From: Bugula neritina
Lineage: Eukaryota > Bryozoa > Gymnolaemata > Cheilostomatida > Bugulidae
Direction of reading: 5' to 3'
Length of the DNA: 64,000 nucleotides
Assembly: GCA_964035545.1 (NCBI GenBank)
Contig: OZ037765.1
Span: 12,828,698 to 12,892,697, forward strand
The first letter of the stretch is position 1. Every line of letters begins with the position of its first letter. Position numbers and translations under genes: made by a program. The notes beneath the pieces are model-generated. The model searched no databases. It saw only the letters and a program-made list of their open reading frames with translations, and had not been told where the DNA came from. Of the stretch, positions 36,634 through 48,500 are shown one piece after another.

Positions 36634-39555
36634 ATGCCAGTGATGAGTTCAGACATAAGTAGCCTTTCCAATGTTGATGCAAGCTCCACGGAAACTTTGC
36701 CGTTATTAGACTACACCAGTACAGTAGACAGAGCGCTTCAAGCCGGTACTGCCAGCATGCCTCCTGCTCAGACACAAACTTTTGAATTGACTTCCTCTCA
36801 GAGGGTTGACCCTGTAGAAGGAACACGTGATCAGGTGAGCTGTTGAAATACTCCTAAATTTCTAGAATTGGCTGCATATTAACCTCAACTTTTTCAATTA
36901 ATAGACTGGTTCATTGTATTTTATGTAATAATAATCTACTAAAAATTGCTATAATCTCATTGCATTGACTTCAACTAGACTGTGGTATTAATAAAGTATA
37001 CTCGGAATTGTAAGTTTAAGGCTGGTAAAATAAAAATTTGGTGCGGCTAAAGAGCTTACAAAAGGGTCATTAAATGCAATTTTATATCAATCCGTCTTTT
37101 GCTTACTGACTTATGTTTTATCGTGGTTGTCCGTACCATTCAAAAGATGGTACAAATGTTCATGTAATACAATGTAAGGTGGCACATAAGTAGTATTTCT
37201 TAGTATTCAATCATAATTTTACTCTTCTAACACAGTAATAAAAGTTTATGGCCTCACTATAAGATGTTATTATACAGGAAGTGCTCTGCATACCATTAAG
37301 TATGAAGATTGATAGGTATAAGGTATTGTAATTAACTATGTTGGAGTCAGTTGTTATTATTATGTAATAAAGTTGGTTATGGATGCTAATAGGTTCTGAC
37401 AGAGGTGGAGACCACTAGTCCATATCTCTCTTCAGCACCCATGACCCCTTCCCCAGACAGCTCACCGGAATGTTCTCCAGACATAAAGACATCTCACCAA
37501 GAAGACATCGAGCATCTCGAAGATACAGTGAACTTTGACAGTCAGAAAGACAAACTTGAAGATGAGCAACTATCAGTGTCTGCAGCTTCATTCAGTCAAG
37601 ATGGTATCCCCCTCTTCAGAATAATTACATTGCGGCAGCTTTTCACTTAACTTGTAGCTGCTTTATCTTTTAATGGTTTGTTGATATCATTATTTGGTTA
37701 CTGAAATATCTAATATGTGATCTTCTGCTTACTGTAGGAGATATATGCAGAATATGCCACTGCTGTGCTGGAGAAGAAGCTGGCTCACTTATTAGTCCTT
37801 GTGATTGCTCTGGCAGCATGAAATGGGTTCACCAAAAGTGTCTACAAAAATGGGTGAAATCAAGAGATGCCAGGAAATGTGAACTTTGTGGGTTTTCATT
37901 TAATATGACTTCAAGTGTAAAGCCTTTCCGAAAGGTAAATGTGGTAAATTTTATGTCTATCTGGGGCTTTAGCTAATCTCGTTGTGGGATTAAAAAAGTA
38001 TGATAATTTGTTAGAAATTCTTTTTAGAAATACCTTTCTCTGCAAATACTAATAAACCAGTTTACTTGTACACTCTTCCTAACCAAGTTTGATTATCACA
38101 TCGTTTCCATTTTTGGGTTATGTAAATGGATTTTTCACTAGATGCATTGGGACGTAGTGCAAGAAAGATTTAGTCACAATACTTTTTATGTTATTTGAAT
38201 CCTTTTTAATAGCACCATATAAGCAACCACTTGAAGCTAATCTTTCCCGGTCTTCAGTACCAGTAAATTAGTCTTTACAACTCATTACAATAATTCGCCA
38301 GTGTGAACCTATCTCATGTCATGGTTAATTTTGCAGTGGAGTAAGCTAAACATGTCTTCAGTGGAGCAAAGAAGAGTGCTCTGCTCTGTGACATTTCACG
38401 TGGTAGCTATCACTTGCGTTATATGGTCGCTTTACGTGCTCATTGATCGAACAGCAGTGGAAATAAAATCTGGTAAGCTAGACTTGTATTATGTTATCAG
38501 TTCAGTGATCTCTTTGTTTTACCCAACTATTTAGTATAAGATATCTGCCACTGCCATCTGTTAGCAAGTGCACCGTAATATAGACAACTTTTAAGGCCGA
38601 GAAATTCAATTTTTTTTTAAATTTAGCAATCTGCGAGAGCATGTTACTATTAAGAAAGGCTTTGCCATCAATGCTTAACTAAGAAGTTTTAATTATTTAA
38701 ATTTCAAAATTAGTGGAGCCTATTGGCCATTTTGTTTTAACAATAGAGAATGTTCTCTACAGGCTGTTTCAGCGGCTCCTAATCTATTTTAAGTTCTATA
38801 TTATATCTTTACCTGGTAGGCTATGAAGTATCTGAATACTCTTAATTATATGGATTAGTCTTTGTTCCATTTAAATGGTGCAAAGTTTGTGCTAGCCAAA
38901 CTGGCTAAGAGTATAAACTTGTATTGTAGGATAGCATTTACCCATTGACAGCTGTAGATTATTTTTTAAATTATCCTATTTCATTGGTTTAATAGTGGAA
39001 TTAGTTGGTGTACATACTCTGTAGTTTGGTATAGTGTATTGCAAGCTTACCTCTTCTCATTGGACAAAAGCATTAAGATATGAAACGTGATCTGCCACGC
39101 TATATAATATTGTGCTGTGTAATCAGCTTCCATGCATGCTATTATATCTTGTGCTATATTATGATATTGAAATCAATATGCTTTAAAAGCACATGAGTAT
39201 CTATTAGATATGACAACCAATCATTGACATCATTTTACGACTCAAGTAGAACTTTCTTGGGATATTGTATACATGTTAATTATTTTAATTACAATAATAT
39301 TCAGGTGATCTCAATTGGCCTTTCTGGACAAAGTTGGTAGTGGTTGCCATAGGTTTCACTGGCGGACTGGTGTTTATGTACGTGCAATGTAAGACATACG
39401 TGAAGTTGTTCAGAAGATGGAAACAGTTCAATCGTATTATATATATAAACAATGTGGAAGTTGAGAATGCTCCTGACAATGACCTTGATGTTGAAGCAGC
39501 CCCTGCTGCTAATACAGTTGTGCTAAAAGATGTTGCAGCAGGTGCTGGTGTATAA
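36634..39555 (+). CDS. MARCH1/8-like membrane-associated RING-CH E3 ubiquitin ligase
   Basis: This two-pass membrane E3 ligase of endosomes and plasma membrane ubiquitinates surface glycoproteins. Exons are 36634-36834, 37393-37603, 37738-37934, 38337-38472 and 39305-39555, all in phase, giving 331 aa. Residues 1-137 are an acidic, Ser/Pro-rich cytosolic tail. The RING-CH (C4HC3) domain in exon 3 starts ICRICHCC and continues [16 protein letters not shown] to KCELC. A MARCH1/8-type stretch follows ([20 protein letters not shown]). The two membrane segments are around [20 protein letters not shown] and [18 protein letters not shown], with [14 protein letters not shown] after the second. Start choice: first ATG after an acceptor at 36623, in frame with a phase-matched join. 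The C-terminal tail is short (about 45 residues) and rich in Ala and Asp. MARCH1 and MARCH8 cannot be told apart for a single invertebrate gene. Confidence 0.92.
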
Positions 39556-41390
39556 GATGAATTTATTATGGCAATTATTGCAATTTTCAGATTTTTATTA
39601 TTTCTTCTAATGTTGTCATACTGGTGAGTTGTTCACTTGTTGTAAAATTTATAAGTTTTGAAAAGCTGTTTGAGAAATGTATACTCTAACCCTTATCTTA
39701 GTTGTTACTGTAGTTACTTATCATTATTTGTATGTTCTTTTCCCTTGTATTTAGTTATATGGAATGTTTTGTCCGAATTCCCAACACCTGGTTTCGAAAA
39801 TTGATAGTTCAAAACTCTTTAATACCCCTAAGTAGCTGATTATTAAACAGTCTCGACCTTGCTACGTAGAGTGTGCAATGCAATGATGTAGGAGCTCAAA
39901 TGTAAGGTTGCTGAAAGTTGTAAACATGTAGGCTTTCCTTTTGGATGTTAGAAACATTATTAAGCTATGGAATTATTGCCATTGATACAATTGATAGAAT
40001 TATGCTCGACAGTAATTGTTTCCATACCAGTAAAATAAATGTTCCAGACAAGTTGTAAAGGTGCAGGACATCTTTGGCTGTCAATTTGTGTTGTGACTCA
40101 TTTCAACAGTATAATGCTGTAAGAATAAACTATTTTTCATCCCTATATTTTGTAATAGAATATTTTATAATAATAGAGTAGTCTAAAGACTTCTAAGTGG
40201 TCATGATACTTAAGTTCTCCAAATAAATATCGTCTTGGTTTGCTGATGGCAACAGCATATTGGCAAACAATTTTGTGCATAAATGTTTGATTAATTTGGG
40301 TCTATATGTTCAATTTTTGTTCATAGTACATATTTTATGTCATATTTACAGATTTAGTTTTCTGTTTGTTCAGTAACTAACTTTTGTTGAGTCATCAACA
40401 TAAGGTAGCTTTTTCAGCATTTTTAACTGATATTGTTCCTATATTGCCTTACCATATAGGTTCTAATTCTATTAATTAAATGATGCTGATTTGCATATAG
40501 TTGCTGCTTCTTTTTGTATAATTTTGTACAAGAAAAATTACTTTGTATTTATTTAGAATCTCAAAATACAATATTTGTGCTTCAAAAGATGTCTTGTGCA
40601 TAGTGGTATTCACTCTGAGCTGCCTCATATTTGCACTTTGAGAAAACTAATAATTTTATAAACTGTAATTACCAAAAACTAAGGTTGGTGTGTATTATAG
40701 CACCGAAAGCAGCCATTTTGTCTTATGGAGCTTGCTGAAATCAAAAATTTGTTTTGCTCAGTGAATGAACTTAATAATTTTGATTGTACTGTTGTAACTC
40801 TATAAAGTTATGCTCGCATCAGGATCTGAAGATGCTCAATTTAGATATTAAAGCAGTCACTTGCTAGCAAGCACTAAGATAAATGCATTTGGAAAATTAC
40901 GACTATCTACTTTGAAGTATACCAATGCACTGTACAAGTCTAAGATCAGTACCTTCAGGCTACAGCTATCCGATTGAACTTTTTATTCTACCAATTTAAC
41001 TGAAGTTGATCTTATAAGAATTTATCAAAGTATAATAATAATTTTGTATGCCAGCAGTTGAACATTAGTCAGCTGCAACTAGTAGTTCCATCACTGCTAC
41101 TCATATTATACCACCATATTTACTTATAGTACTACTGTCATAAAATTTTTCCTTGTGGTTTATAGGAAAGCTTAGGCTCCGGTGCCTACCTCCATCTCTG
41201 ATTCATACGCCACATGCCTCTTTCGGGTAATCAACGTATCATAGCTACTTTGATTCGCTGAAGCTTTTCGAACTAGCACGTGTCTAGCGCGGAGCAAGAT
41301 TTACAAAGGGTTAAAGTTCACAATAGATCACACTGATGATTAGCCACGGGACGGCCGTAGTTAGTTGCTTCGCTAGTAACACGTAAAAGT
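39556..41390. other. MARCH 3' UTR and downstream spacer
   Basis: No second gene was recognised. AATAAA hexamers at 40034-40039 and 40124-40129 are plausible ends for the MARCH transcript, giving a 3' UTR of about 0.5 kb. The rest is AT-rich and featureless. Confidence 0.35.
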
Positions 41391-42110
41391 TAAAATTAAT
41401 AATAATATTAATTATAATATTATAGCCTAGATGAACTCTGCAATTAATGTAGAGAACCAGAATGACCCATTATTAAATTAACTGCTTATATTTTGAAACC
41501 TATACTGGCTACTGTACTTGTTATAGTTATTGATTAATTTAAGTTATTGATTATTCGTGTTCACTAGGTCTAGTGACTATTACTATTAGTATTACTATTA
41601 GTATTAGTGAGTATTACTATTAGTATTACTATTACTATTAGTGTTAGTATTAGTATTACTATTAGTATTACTATTACTATTACACTACTATTAGTATTAC
41701 ATTTACTATTACTATTGGTATTAGTATTTCAATTTGTATTTCACGCACACTATGACTAAAATAAAAATGTAAAATTAAGATATAAACTGTGAAGTAGTGA
41801 AACTAAAAACTATAAAACTATCGAGCCGTAAAAGTGACACTACTTTCAGTTTTATTTTTGCTTCTCATTTTCGCAATATTTTGCTGCATAAGAAAAATTA
41901 AAGATGGGGAAAAGAAAGTCAATCACTCGATAGTCATGGGAAAATTAAAACTTATTACTTGAGAGTATAACTATATTATACTTGCACGTAATCACAATGA
42001 GTGATACTGATAATAATAACCTAAATCATTAATCATGGTTATCACTGTCAGTATCACTCCTCATCATTATAATCATAATGATGATAGTTATCAATAGTTA
42101 TATTGTTGCA
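41391..42110. repeat. Cryptically simple repeat island
   Basis: TTACTATTAGTATTAC words dominate 41575-41720. ATCATAATGATGATAG-type sequence lies near 42050-42090. This is the same style of island as at 32755-34330. Confidence 0.65.
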
Positions 42111-42420
42111 GTTTTGTGCACTACTAAGTGGGGTGTTATTGTATACACGAGTTATTACTGCATATCTAACTATGAGGTTATGTGAAGAACCGAAATAGTT
42201 AACGTTTATAAAGAACTGTATTGGAAGTCTAATTATATACGATCAGTCATCAACATTAGCAAAAGAATACATTATAGAAAACAATTACACCAAATTATCT
42301 CAATATATATGACAGTTGTTCTCGAACTGGGGCTGGGCGCCAAAAGGCACTGTTTATATCCAAGAGGTTGGTCCTAATTGGCCAGTGTAGGGTTTCGGCA
42401 GTATTACCGCAAGGAGCGAC

Positions 42421-42448
42421 GCGATGCCGCATGGGGTTGCGGCATCGC
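42421..42448. repeat. GC-rich perfect hairpin
   Basis: GCGATGCCGC and GCGGCATCGC form a perfect 10-bp stem around an 8-base loop, in a locally GC-rich patch (about 42330-42470) within AT-rich DNA. Function is unknown. It may mark a fragment of an unidentified mobile element. Confidence 0.7.
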
Positions 42449-42589
42449 TAAAGGAGTTGTAGTCTCTTGGAACTTTTATGCCCCATGATACAATACAAGT
42501 ACTTAAGTAAGGGGTACTGGGGGGGGGGGTATACTTCCCACAGCCACTACAATATTAACATTTATATTGATCTCATATATTATTTGCTA

Positions 42590-44300
42590 TATAAAGTTTG
42601 TAAGCCCTTGGAAAAGGGGAATAGCAAACCCTTTTCAAACATGTTGGGTACAAAGAAAATCAATAAGACCCTTTAGAGTTTAGAAACCATGAGACTTATA
42701 GATGGCGTTCTAACCACTGAAAGTAAGATAATTGCCAACAAACTAAATATATATTTTCACTCGCAGTTCTGCCACCAAGAAATTATATAAAAACTCCCAC
42801 TTCTTTGAATCCAAGCAGAACCATTTCACATCGCACTGGATGGTATTGAAAACTTATTGTGGACCTCAAGAAAATAAACTACCAGACCAGATCCGCAAGT
42901 GCCAACTACTAATAGACCCTAATGTCAATGCAGAATGTCTTCAGCATGTTTTCACTGCTTCATTAAAACCAGTTGTGCTTCCACTTTCCAAGTGCATGGA
43001 AAACTGCCAACGTCACTCCTATAGGCAAAAAAAGTGAAAAAGAGAAGCCATGCAACTATCAACCTACATCATTGACAAGTATCCCCTGCAAAATGCTAGA
43101 ACATATTATATTACACTATCTAAATAAAACACTAAATTTAATTTTGTTTAAAAGATAACATGACTTTAGAAGTGGTCTCTCATGTGACACCACTTAGTTG
43201 TGTGCAACTTTTCATGATCTTGCAAGAGCAGCTGACAACTCATCAACTACCCATGCAGTAGTCCTAAATTTCAAAAAGGCCTTTGGTAAAGTTCCTCATT
43301 TACTACTCATGGAGAAATCATAAATTAAAAGAATTGACCCATTTATTGCCAATTGGATACAGGGCATTTTGACTGACAGAAGTCAAAAAGCGGTGATCAA
43401 AGAGACAGAATCATCTGAACTAGGTGTAACATCTGGACTCCCTCGAAGGTCAGTATTTGGGCCAACACTTTCCCTAATCTACATCAATGATCTCCCTCAA
43501 TCTGTTTTATGCAAAGTTTGTCTATATGCTGACGACAAACTTTTATATGCTGAAGTTAACAACGAAATACAACAGCAAGCCTTTCAGAGAGACCTAGACT
43601 CACTTTATAGCTGGTCACTTAAATAGAAAATGCCATTTGATACCGATAAGTGGAGAGTGATTATATTTGGTAAAACTAATGACACCTCCCATCTATATGC
43701 GCTTAGCGACACCACTCTCAAAACAGTTAAAGAGGCCAAATATCTTAGCGTAATCATGTTGTCTGATTTGAAGTTTGACAGAAATATTACAACTAAAGTC
43801 AACAGTGCGAGGAAAATACATGACTGTATCAAGCATATTATCTACAATGCACCCATGAGGGCAAAATTAATTGCATACACAAGTCTATGTAGACCAATCC
43901 TTGAGTATGCAGACACGTTGTTGGATCCAACTAACAAAAGCGCTTGTGAAGAAACTGAACATGTTCAAAATCTAGCCATCACGTTAATTACTAACCTCAA
44001 AGGAAGATGTGGTATCATTGACTCTCGCATTAAATTGCAGCTTAAAACTCTTGCGAGCTGACGAAGAGACCACAGATTAACTTTGTTGAAAATACTCACG
44101 GGTGAAGAGCGCCACAAAACGGTTTCATCCGCTTATCTAAACTCAAACCGGTTGATAAACACTTGATCCAATAAGAGAGGAGAACCAACATCTATTTCTG
44201 CATCTTCACTGACCTTTCAAAATGGTTTACTCCATCGAAGCATTAGAGATTTGAAGATACCACTTTATAACACACACGCAGCTTAGCTATGTGCTAAAGC
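42590..44300 (+). mobile_element. Decayed LINE (jockey/CR1-like), reverse transcriptase region
   Basis: The coding remnant starts around KGNSKPFSNMLG (42600) and ESKIIANKLNIYFHSQF (42720). It continues through AWKTANVTPIGKKSEKEKP and YQPTSLTSIPCKMLEHII (43050), then a stop. Further on are HAVVLNFKKAFGKVPH, VTSGLPRRSVFGPTLSLIYI (43425) and the catalytic YADDKLLY (43525). A 143-codon tail (43630-44061) has LSVIMLSDLKFDRNI and SLCRPILEYADTLLDP. At least four stops or frame changes make it inactive. It resembles the copy at 27655-28790 in motif order and tail sequence. Confidence 0.85.
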
Positions 44301-45259
44301 CCTTCACATTACAATTAAAATATTCAAACTTAGCTACATGCTAGAATAGATGTATTTCAACATATGATAAACAGAAGACAAAAGCAAAGATAGACATAAG
44401 ATTAAGAGACACTCATAATTTTGCACCTGTAGGTGTTAGCAGAGTATTCTAATTTTTACGAGGTAAGTAAGTGTAAAACTAAATCTATCTTCAAGTTCAT
44501 CTTGAATTTTTATTTGATATTTCAATTTGAATTTATAGTTAAAGTTAGTGTTACACCAACACTTCCAGTGGCTTTGGTCATGATATTTATAAATTCATCA
44601 TGGTAATGAGCTTATAATGACAATCCTAGCTTATTTTGATATAGTTGCACTTGTGTTAACCTCTTGTTGAACGCATTATTTTACAACATAGGTATGCTAT
44701 ATGAACGAGTGCAAAAAGTATTACCCAATATAAATATAGCATTATTTAGTATATATTATATCATTTCACTTGTTAATAATTGCCCCCTCCTACCTCATAA
44801 ATCTAGTTTTCATGAGATTTAGTACATTTGGTAGATTCATATGCGGTAGTTTCAATAAATTCGAATCCTTTGCCTCTCAATATAAACTACTCACTGTCTA
44901 TAATGTTTTTGTTGAAATGCTGGCATATAATTTGGTATGCTGTAAAATTCATCTCTGACAAATACTAAATTTTTGTAGAAGGGACAAGTAGATCAATGAT
45001 CTCAGAAATTATAGTAAGCAGTCAACTAAGTTGTTGAAGTAGTAACCTCGATCAAATTATTTACTTATTATTGTTACTTTGACAAAAATATACTCAGTTT
45101 TAGCATGTTAGCATAAAATCATAGCTTAGTATTAGCTAATAAGAAGTTGTAAGATGATTTTTTTCTGTATTTTATAAGACAAGATGAAGATGATCAAAAT
45201 TAACATTTCATTTTCTCTTAAGTTATGTCTATAATAAGTATTGATAGATGACTACCTCT
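44301..45259. other. Intergenic, nothing recognised
   Basis: AT-rich sequence between a dead LINE and the LTR element. It may include the LINE 3' UTR. No coding signal was seen. Confidence 0.3.
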
Positions 45260-45264
45260 ATTAT

Positions 45265-45409
45265 TGTGTGATTGGTGCGTAAGAGTACAACAAAGTTGGA
45301 TTGAGTCTAAGCTGATAATTATCGTGATTTATTTCAATTCTAGCTAGTAGGAAAATCCCCGAGCTCAACGAGTCTCGCGGTGAATAATAGCGAGTCAAAC
45401 AACACAACA
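45265..45409 (-). repeat. 3' LTR of the Ty3/gypsy element
   Basis: A 145-bp copy, identical to 49642-49786. It is preceded, in element orientation, by the purine tract AGAAAGGGGGA. Confidence 0.97.
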
Positions 45410-45564
45410 TCCCCCTTTCTAAGTGGGTTACAAAAAACATTTATATGTAATCACGTATGCTATTAATTAAGATTGACAATAGTAAGTAAAAAACATGACA
45501 ATATGTATTTTTATGATTGTTCCATAGAAGGCACGAGTGTCTCCGTGGTTAGATCGTCTGGATG

Positions 45565-48500
45565 TTAGTTCATCACATAGTCATCAAATCTCCGGGGCAA
45601 TCTTCGCTCTCTGGATAGAGCACCAAACCTACCCGGAACCGTTGGACTGGCTGTATGGGCCAAAGACGTACCCGAGCCCTCTGCGACCAATGTTCCGGGT
45701 GCCTGCGTTCCTGATGGATTGGCTTTTTTGTTAGCTTTTGGACCAAGCACCTCTGCACCCATGGGAACCGGCGGAGGAGCTTTTGGTTCGAGCACCACGG
45801 GGTCCTCTTCCCGAAGATCTACCAACGCACTTCTGTTTCGGCGTATAACTCCTGTTTCAGTTTTAACCGTGTATGAGTGTGGAGCTACACTTGCCAGAAC
45901 TGTGCCCTGTTTCTTAGTGTCTCTGACATAGACGGGTGAACCTTGAGAAAGTTCAGGCAACAGAGTGGCTTTGTGCCGTTGGTTGTAGTTATTCATGGTC
46001 CTTAGATTTATGTGTTGTTCCTTCTCAGCAATGTCTGGTGGCTTGTGAACCACTCGGGTTTCAGGCATGGAGGGTAGAGTAGTTCGAAGTAGCCTGTTCA
46101 TCAAAAGTTCTGAAGGAGTGAATCCGTTTTCGAGTGGGGTAGCTCTATAGGTTATTAGGCTTAGGTATGGATCTGTAGTTTTGCTCCACAGACGCTTTAC
46201 TGTTCCTACCGCTCTCTCAGCTTCGCCATTGGCTTTTGGATACTTTGGAGAGCTGGTCACGTGTTGAAAACCATAACTCTTGGCAAATTCTTGGAACTCC
46301 CTAGAGCTGAACTGAGGTCCATTGTCAGAAATGACTACCTCCGGAATTCCATGAGTTGAGAAGATGGATTTAACTTTGTCCACAGTGAATGCTGAAGACA
46401 GTGAGTCTAATCTCCTAACTTCTATGTATCTGCTATGGTAATCGCCCACTAACAGATAGTTCTTTTTCTGGAACTCGAACAGGTCTGCACCTAACTTTAT
46501 CCAGGGTTTAGATGGCAAGGTGGATGGCTGCAGAGGCTCTACCGGGGTCGGTGAGTTAATTCTGCACTGTCTACACCCCTGTACCATTTCCTTTATTTGT
46601 TTAGACATTCCCGGCCACCAGATAGCTCTTCTGGCTCTTGCCTGGCATTTTACTATTCCTTGATGGGCCTGGTGAATGCGGTCAAGCAGTTTTAGTCTTA
46701 GGTTGCTAGGGATGACTAGCCGCTGATCATATAAGAGAAGGCCTTTAGATTGTGTCAAATGTCCTTTGACATCCCAGTAAGGGTGTACTGCTGTGTGGGC
46801 ATCTGTTTTATATGTAGGCCATCCTTTTATGATGAGATTCTGGACCTCTTGGCACACAGCATCTAATTGTTGTGCCTCCTTGATTTCTTCGATCATCGGA
46901 TCTATCGAAGGTATAATGGAAGTGCTAGCTTCTAGCTCTTCAACCAGCATCACATCTATGCGAGATGGTATACCAGAGGGTGCTCGCGACAATGCATCTG
47001 CTACGTGGTTGCGAGACCCTGGGATATACTCTATTTCTGGGGCATACCTCATGAGCCGCAGTCTCAATCGGAGAATCCTGGCTGGCACTTGGTCCAAGTC
47101 TTTTACACCCATAAGCCTAACCAAAGGCTTGTGATCCGTCTCTAGAGTGAAAGGTAATCCTCTTAAAAACTGATCAAGCTTGTTGCATGCCCAAGCCATT
47201 GCCAATGCCTCCTTTTCTATTGCGGCGTAATTTTGTTCCACTGAGGTTAAAGACCTTGATGCATAGTATACTGGCCTCCTTGTCCCATCCTTTTGTATTT
47301 GGAACATAGCAGCTCCAAGTCCAGTGTTGCTAGCATCAGTGGCAACAATTGTTTTCAGCTTGGGATCATAGTGTGCTATGACCTGAGCAGACATCAGTGT
47401 TTGCTTTACCTTTTGGAAAGCTTCCTCTTGAGGTTGATTCCATGTCCAAGCCTTACTTTCCTTCAGTAATTCTCTCATGGGAGCTGTGATTTCAGACAGG
47501 TGAGGGATAAACTTAGCTAGCTGATTCAGCATACCATTTAGTCGTCTCAACTCTGTCTTACAGGTAGGGACTGGAAAGTCACGTATTGATGCGACTTTAT
47601 CCGGGTCAGGGCTGACTCCTTTAGCATCTATAATGTGGCCTAAAAACTTCACTTGAGCTTGGCCAATCTCACACTTGTCTTCATTCAATGTGAGTCCTGC
47701 TTCTTCCAGTCTGCTTAAAACCAGCTTTAAGGTTTTATCGTGGCTTTCTGCATCTTTACCATGAACTAGAATATCGTCCATGTGACAGATGACATTCTCT
47801 ATGTCGCCTAGTAGTCTGCACATAGCTCGAGAAAAGATCTCCGGTGCACTAGATATTCCAAATGGAAGTCTGTTGAAACAGAACCGGCCAAAAGGTGTGA
47901 GGAAGGTAGTCAGTTTTCTTGACTCCTTGTCCAAGTGTATTTGCCAGAACCCACTATTGGCATCCAGCTTTGAGAAGATTTTACTTGCCCCCAACAGTCC
48001 AATACTTTCATCGACTGCTGGCATTGGATAGATTTCCCTTCTAACTGCTCTATTCAGGCCAGTCAGGTCCACACACACGCGTACATCTCCTGATGGTTTG
48101 AGGACTGGGACCATTCCACTACACCACTCTGTAGCTTCTGTTACGGGAGAGATAACTCCTTGTTGCGCCATCTCATCTAGCTTTTTCTTAGTTTTGTCTC
48201 GTAATGGAATGGGAATTTTTCTTGGAGTGTAGATGCATGTTGGCTGGTAATCTGGAATTAGTGATATTCTGTATGAGTATCCCTTGAGTGTTCCAAGGCC
48301 TTTAAATAGCTTTGAGAAGCCTGTGTGGAGGTCTTTGGTTATTTCCCCTTGCTGCTTTACTTGGCATGTTATCAGTCCTAACTTTTCACAAGCAGTTCTA
48401 CCGAGTAGAGAGGTTGACTGATTTTGAATTACGTAGGCTGTCTCCTTGTACTTCTGACTTTTATATTGAAGATCTGCCTCAAAAGTTCCTAAGACTTGGA

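Noticed and set aside
42421-42448. Rho-independent terminator
   Set aside because: The hairpin has the shape, but it is not followed by a T run and the sequence is a eukaryotic nuclear contig.
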